Below are positions 58,840 to 64,000 of a DNA stretch of 64,000 nucleotides, piece by piece. Location: NCBI GenBank assembly GCA_032433595.1, contig JASWJB010000073.1, positions 87,682-151,681 on the forward strand. Reading direction: 5' to 3'. Position numbers and translations under genes: made by a program. Numbering within the stretch: position 1 is the first letter of the stretch; every line of letters starts with the position of its first letter. This stretch comes from Conoideocrella luteorostrata. Lineage: Eukaryota > Ascomycota > Sordariomycetes > Hypocreales > Clavicipitaceae. Under the pieces are notes generated by a model. That model had not been told where the DNA came from. It did no database searches and saw only the letters and a list, made by a program, of their open reading frames with translations.

Positions 58840-60797
58840 TGCTTGCCTCCTAGAGTAGCTTGCTTGCTTGGATCGGGGTCACTCTCTGCTCTGGCCCTCT
58901 TTTGCTTGAAACTATCTCTCCTCCAATCCTGCTTCTCCTCCTCCATCCTCCTCTTACCTTTTATCCCACCTACCTCCTCCTCCTCTTCCTCCCCGTCCTC
59001 TCTCTCATTTCCTATCCATTCATTCCCTCATCCACTCTGCCTCATCCTGACCCGTTCGAACCAGCAGGTCGGTTACGATTGTGGCAATTGGACTGAGGAG
59101 AATTCCGCCATCTCGCCATACTACATCACGGCTCCGATTCACCCCCTCAGCAGCCGTTTGTGTTTGAGGACAGGAACTGGAAGCTTCTAAGCTGCCACGC
59201 CTTCGAGACGAATTAATTAAAGAAGGAGAGGAAGGAGATTTTAATATAAAAGTAAAATAGAGTGACACCTTAACTGGTATTCCGCTATTTCACTTGATCT
59301 ATTATTCTACTCGTCTCTCCCCGTCAGGCACCTTGGTTATCCTCGCCCTACGCCCCTTAGAATTCCTCGGCGCCGATCCGAGGAATTTTCATACAATCCG
59401 CCCAATCCACTCGCTCGCTCCCTTCGTTACCCGTCGACGCGGCGAGTCCATCGAGCGTCCCTTCCCGAGACTGAATCACTTTTTCAGTAACGACATTGGT
59501 CATATCGTGTCCTTTTGGGGGGTTCGTTGAGTCCGCCACAGCTCATTCAGCTCTGGCCCTACTCCGGCCTGTTTAGTCGCGCCGACCCCCAAAAAAAAAG
59601 TGTGGATAGACATTGCCCGGTATTGCTTTATGCTGCTGCTGCATAGTCGTGCATACTATTGCTTGCTCTTGTGCTGCGTCTCGTTTTACTCTGCTCCGTG
59701 TCTATACAGAAGCCCGGTTTCTTGCCGAATTTCTTGGGCCGCATCGAGTCAGCGCTAGCCAGCATCGCTCTTGGTTGATCGAATCGAAAACATTTGCTTC
59801 TTTGAGAGATTATTTTGGCCCACCAGTCAAGTATTCCTCTTGGGTGACTTGAGTCGAGTTTTCACGGACAGCCTGCAGTGTGTCGTGTGCGGAAGTCATA
59901 GGTATGTTGTGTGGAGCCCGTCCCAAGGTTGGGTTTCAATAGATGCATCTATCTAACCATGTAGTTTTGCCATCATTCAGCTGCATGCCGAGGCGTCGTC
60001 CCCCATTTCTCAGCTTTCTCCACTGTCGCGGTCGCCTTCGATCCTAAGCATTGCTCTTGTGGGAGACGTTAACTCGTTGGTTCCACCCAATCATAGGATT
60101 TTGTCTCAACCCTTTCTGCCTCTTGTCTTGTACCCTCTGCTGTTGACGGTAAGCCATCTCTCCTCCACCCCTCCCTTCCGTTCGCTATTGCTTGCTCCCT
60201 CTCTTCTCAATTGACCGCATTCCTCGTGCCAGCCTGGAAACCCCCCCGTCTCCCCACTAAGGGAGTAGCACACGCCAGGGGAAAATGTCTGGTCTATGAG
60301 GGATGCGAAAAGGCCATGTTTCTTGCAAATCCAAGATCGAAAGATCGAATTCTGCAGCGGGTCTCCCATTTTGCTAACGAACCGTGTCGATATTCTAGAG
60401 TTCGTTCCATATAGTGGGATCTTGTTCTTAAACAGCCCATTATCCAATCCCTTTCTCCTTGACTCTGACAATTATCGAGTCCATGGTTCTGGTTTCGTTC
60501 CCAGCCACAGTCACTCTTTTCTATTAGTATTCACCACACTCCTTAATACTCTAATATCATAATTCCTTGCGCGCGTTGCACTCCTTCACACGCGCTCAAG
60601 CTGTTCGTTATTGAATTGTCTCCGACCTCAAGATTCCTGGGGAATTTTATTTAGTCCCTCTTTGACTTAACAGGCGATACGCTATTACGCCTTTATAATA
60701 TCATAGCATTTTCGACCTCGAGACAAGAGATAGACTTGCCATCTTCATCATCTTACACAGCATCGTCAACTGCAATATCTTGTCAGCATAACTCATC
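58840..60797 (+). promoter_or_regulatory. Probable promoter and long leader of the cyclin gene
   Basis: The 2 kb before the cyclin ATG is rich in C/T runs on the plus strand (for example 58910-59040 and 60110-60240), the usual look of fungal promoters and leaders. Several upstream ATGs open short frames; one starts near 59629 (ATGCTGCTGCTGCAT). G1 cyclin genes in yeast have long leaders with upstream frames that restrain translation, so the same is plausible. The transcription start is not identifiable. Confidence 0.4.
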
Positions 60798-62076
60798 ATG
60801 GCTTTCCATCACTCAGACGAGACTTTCTTCATCGACTCTGATGAACCTCTTCACACACGAATAGACCCTCGCACAGCCGCCAAGATGATGGCACGAAACA
60901 GACAAGACATCATTGCCAGCGAACTATCACGACTTGCCGGTGACGAATATTTGGAGGACATCATGCAGCACATGAGACAGATGGAGGTATATTTACCCTC
61001 GAGTCTTGTTTCATAGCGAAGCATCATCTTGCCTTTGGTTTTAATCATGCTGACCCGATGGATAGGATGAGACACTGCCTGACGCCAGCCTCATCGACAT
61101 GCAACGTGAGATTCAATGGTTCATGAGGCCCTATCTCATCGACTTTCTCGTTGAAGCTCACGCTGCCTTCGCCCTCTTGCCAGAAACTCTATTTCTCACC
61201 GTCAATCTTTTGGACCGATACTGCTCAAGACGTGTCGTCTACAAGCAACATTATCAATTAGTCGGCTGCGCCGCCTTGTTAATCGCTGCCAAATATGGTG
61301 ACAAGAAGGACCGCGTTCCACAAATACACGAGCTGAACAATATGTGCTGCGGCCTATACGATGCTGGCATGTTCACTCAAATGGAGATGCACGTTTTAAA
61401 CACCCTCGAATGGACAATTGGTCACCCAACAGTCGATTTCTTCTCACAATTGATGGTTACCGAGGAGCATGACGACCGAGAGGTGGAGCAGATGGCTAAC
61501 TACCTCAGTGAGATCGCCCTGTACCATAGAGACTTCGTTTCAACAAAGCCGTCAACAATGGCTCGCTCATCATTAGCACTGGCTCGGGCAATCCTTGGTC
61601 GCCCAGAAGCTAACGACGGAGAATGGGATCATACCGAAAACCTGACTCTACTTACGCTTTCCCAGCACCTCAACCAACCATCCCCCACTCTGGCTCGCAA
61701 GTACTCAACACCCCACATGTCTAGGGTTTCACAGAAACTTACCGACTTCATGGCTGAGCAGGCTGCCATGGCTGCACGAAATGCGAATCCATCTTCGTCA
61801 CCGACCGAAGTGCCTTCCAAACAAGGCGACATCTACAGCACCCCACAAAAAGGACACGGTGCAATGATGGGATTCGAGGGGTACCTGACACCTCCCATCA
61901 CACCCGATGGTGCATGCTTTGGAACCGGAAATCACAACGTAGCCAAAGAGGCATATCCAATGCCTCCTCGCTGCCCTGTCACCCCTACGCCGCAACATCA
62001 TGCTGGGTATCCTCAACAAGCGCGTCAGTACATGGGCTTCCCCACGCAACACCAATCACATGGCATCCATCACTAA
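60798..62076 (+). CDS. cln1: G1/S cyclin (CLN/Puc1 type)
   Basis: Two exons, 60798-60986 and 61066-62076, joined across a 79-nt intron, give 399 residues. Residues 60-190 are a cyclin box: MRPYLIDFLVEAHAAF, LPETLFLTVNLLDRYCSRRV, HYQLVGCAALLIAAKYGDK, and the helix MFTQMEMHVLNTLEWTIGHP. A second cyclin fold continues to about 275. The tail is rich in Pro, Ser and Thr, with several TP/SP sites (EGYLTPPITPDG, PVTPTP), which suggests phosphorylation by its partner kinase and turnover. Such cyclins activate the Cdc28/Cdc2 kinase at G1/S. The single G1 cyclin of filamentous ascomycetes is of this type. The start MAFHHSDETFFIDSD is typical. Confidence 0.93.
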
Positions 62077-64000
62077 GAGGATGTCCCGGCTCTGATATTA
62101 CACAATGCAGTTGGGACCTCAACATCAAACCGTACGCTCCAAAAGAATGATCGTACATCACATATTATTTTCATATCTACGTCATGGCATTTAGCGATTA
62201 CATCTTTTTTTTTTTTGTTATATTAACACGTTATGCGAATCAAGAAGAAAAATTCCTCAGCAAGTCTTGCAGGCACAAAAAAATGGAACGCGGATCATAC
62301 CCCATTTTTTTCATCGAATTATTTTTATTCCTTATCGTAATTTTATGCCCAATTTCACTGCTTGCGTGCCATGGTTCTACCGCAGCCCGAAGTGGCCTTT
62401 TGCATGGACAATTGATGCAGAAAGGAAATGAGCGATGGGCTAAAAAGCACCAGTGGGATTATTGGATTTTGATGGAAAGGGACTAAGCAATCACCCTGGC
62501 CAGCCTTGACATGGAACACAACCCACAGAGTCAAGGAGTTGAGAATGCAAAAATTGGCCACCACGCGTGCAATATTGGATGGGAATGGAATCGACAGAAA
62601 AAAAAGGATATCAAAAGGGCGGAGCAGACTATATTCTCTGGAAGTCGCGCCTGTTCGCCCGGCCTCAATCTGGTGACGATGGGGCGAATGAACTCGAAAC
62701 GACTCTGTACAATTGTTTCGATGACCAAGAAAGGGTTTGCGACTCGAAGAAGCCACTCCAAGGGCATATGCCCAGGGGGTGGAAGGTCAGCAAAGGACAG
62801 CCAGCCCACAAATGGAAGCTGGTCACTGACTCGGGCACTGGTGGTGACTTCTTACGGGTAGAGTCTCGACCGCTGGAGTCGGGTATAGGTTTAGGACTTG
62901 GAGCAAGCAAAAATCATGTACATACTTTGCACATCCACGTCTACAAGACGGGGGTTCTACATATCCCAAATAGCCAGACCACATGCGCACACCACCCCTT
63001 TTCGGTCTTTGTGTGGCTATAATACAGGCACAAAAAGACAACTGAAGTAAGAATTCTCGTCAAATTAAGTGTCTCTAATGTTGCCTTGTGACTGGAGAGC
63101 CATGTCACGGAGTACTCGGTACCAGGCTTGAGTACTCCGTCGTTAGTTCATATACGGAGTAACTGCCGTAGCACAGGGACAAGGGAGCACCACTACTACA
63201 GGTCGGTCAGTGACTGGTTATTGCATTTTACAAGTAGGGAGCCCGAGGTAACGTGAATGGCACCGGTACGAAGTACGTGCAAGTAACTAGAGTACCCGGG
63301 TAGACCATGTGCGCATGGCAGCACGCTGTACTCCGTACTCCGTGGTTAGTCCGTAGTACGGAGTGGTATGGAAGGAGTAATAGGGGGACCGAGAGACGGC
63401 CGTCCAATTGGAAGCCCGGCTTTTCTACCTGGGGGAAGGAGGAGCCTGTCCCGTCCTTGCTGCCACCTGGTTCAGCTTTTAATGCAACTAGCGTGTGTAA
63501 TTTACCGATACTTGCTTGTCATCAAGCGCCGCGCCCGGGCCCCCTTTATGGACGAGCATTCTCGACTGACGACGAGTTGAGTTTTTGCGTTAACTACCTA
63601 CGCACACATGCTCCGTACATCACTATCTATCCACGGAGTCGGGCCAGGGGCATAGGAAAAGGGGCGGGGAAGCAACTAGGGTTCTTATGCTTTCTGCCTG
63701 CGCATGTGGCCCGACGGATCTAGTACTGTTCTTGTATTGTTCACTGACTGCTCAGTATGGGCGACTTCATTAGTTCCAGGAAAGAATGCGGGACTGCGAA
63801 TCATCAATCATCTATCCGGTCCGTATCCCTTTAGTGCCTTCACGCTGATGCCAGGGCTAGCTAGCTAGTCAGTAGCGTAGGGCGAGGCTGCAATGCCAGC
63901 CGTTTAAAACGACTTACTCTCTACGGTTGTACTGAGTACGAACTACGAAAATTCAAAAGGTATGTAAACTAGTAAGTGTACGGAGTACTCCGAAGTTAAG
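62077..64000. other. Intergenic after the cyclin gene
   Basis: The cyclin 3' UTR comes first, including a T10 run near 62206. The remainder has no convincing frame. From 63105 on, the palindromic word returns: near 63105, 63130, 63155, 63335 (tandem), 63357 and 63979-63994, the last being TACGGAGTACTCCGAA, one mismatch from perfect. Confidence 0.6.

Larger units (their letters stand above)
36303..60797. other. 24.5-kb gene-poor stretch
   Basis: Between the zinc transporter start and the cyclin start I find no intact gene. Frames are short (about 150 codons at most), lack family features and appear equally on both strands. The stretch contains dozens of copies of the TACTCCGTA/TACGGAGTA word, an island free of that word, a likely helicase relic, a tRNA-like fragment and a few simple repeats, all listed separately. 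The first few hundred bases should hold the promoter of the zinc transporter, and the last 2 kb that of the cyclin. A gene for a small or non-coding product cannot be excluded. Confidence 0.6.

Noticed and set aside
36303..60797. CRISPR-like interpretation of the repeated palindromic word
   Set aside because: Spacing is irregular, orientation is mixed, and the word is only 9-16 bases; the genome is eukaryotic with spliced genes.
63307..63723. Plus-strand frame of 138 codons near the right end
   Set aside because: Composition is biased by repeats of the palindromic word, and no domain or conserved block is seen.

Overview
The window is nuclear DNA of a filamentous ascomycete. Its genes are split by short introns (about 55-205 nt) with GT/AG borders. 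The proteins look like Pezizomycotina families, most probably Sordariomycetes/Hypocreales. They include a LaeA-type methyltransferase, a GH18 chitinase, a hydrolase-NACHT-HEAT STAND protein of the fungal allorecognition type, an Sso-type syntaxin and a fungal G1 cyclin. The order-level placement rests on family resemblance from memory; no database search was run.

Left part (1-36.3 kb) is gene-bearing. In order: wss1-like SUMO/DNA-protein-crosslink protease (-), an amidase-signature hydrolase (-), a DUF1776 protein (+), yth1/CPSF30 (-), a LaeA-like methyltransferase (-), a 4.4-kb gap, a GH18 chitinase homologue (+), a large decayed STAND/NLR pseudogene (-), a conserved fungal protein of unknown function (+), sso1 plasma-membrane syntaxin (-), a MEMO-family protein (-), gar1 (+), an intron-bearing tRNA-Thr (-), and a zrc1-like vacuolar zinc transporter (-). 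Most are unrelated housekeeping genes that simply lie side by side. The chitinase and the NLR pseudogene form the one accessory-looking block (16.4-22.5 kb).

Middle part (36.3-60.8 kb) is a 24.5-kb stretch without any intact gene that I can support. It is peppered with copies of a short palindromic word, TACTCCGTA/TACGGAGTA. It also holds a probable RecQ-type helicase relic (about 52.2-52.8 kb), a tRNA-Leu-like 3' half (39.2 kb) and an approximately 4.3-kb island (40.2-44.4 kb) free of the palindromic word. The right end of this stretch (about 58.8-60.8 kb) is pyrimidine-rich and probably serves as promoter and long leader of the next gene.

Right part (60.8-64 kb) has a G1/S cyclin (+) followed by motif-rich intergenic DNA.

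The observations most worth following are: the decayed hydrolase-NACHT-HEAT gene with twelve 33-residue repeats; the chitinase whose catalytic DxxDxDxE signature reads DxxDxAxE; the palindromic word and its uneven distribution; the 6-nt and 5-nt leading exons and the long tail proposed for the syntaxin; and the long tRNA intron. Exon borders were derived by hand from splice consensus, frame continuity and family resemblance, so they need RNA evidence.
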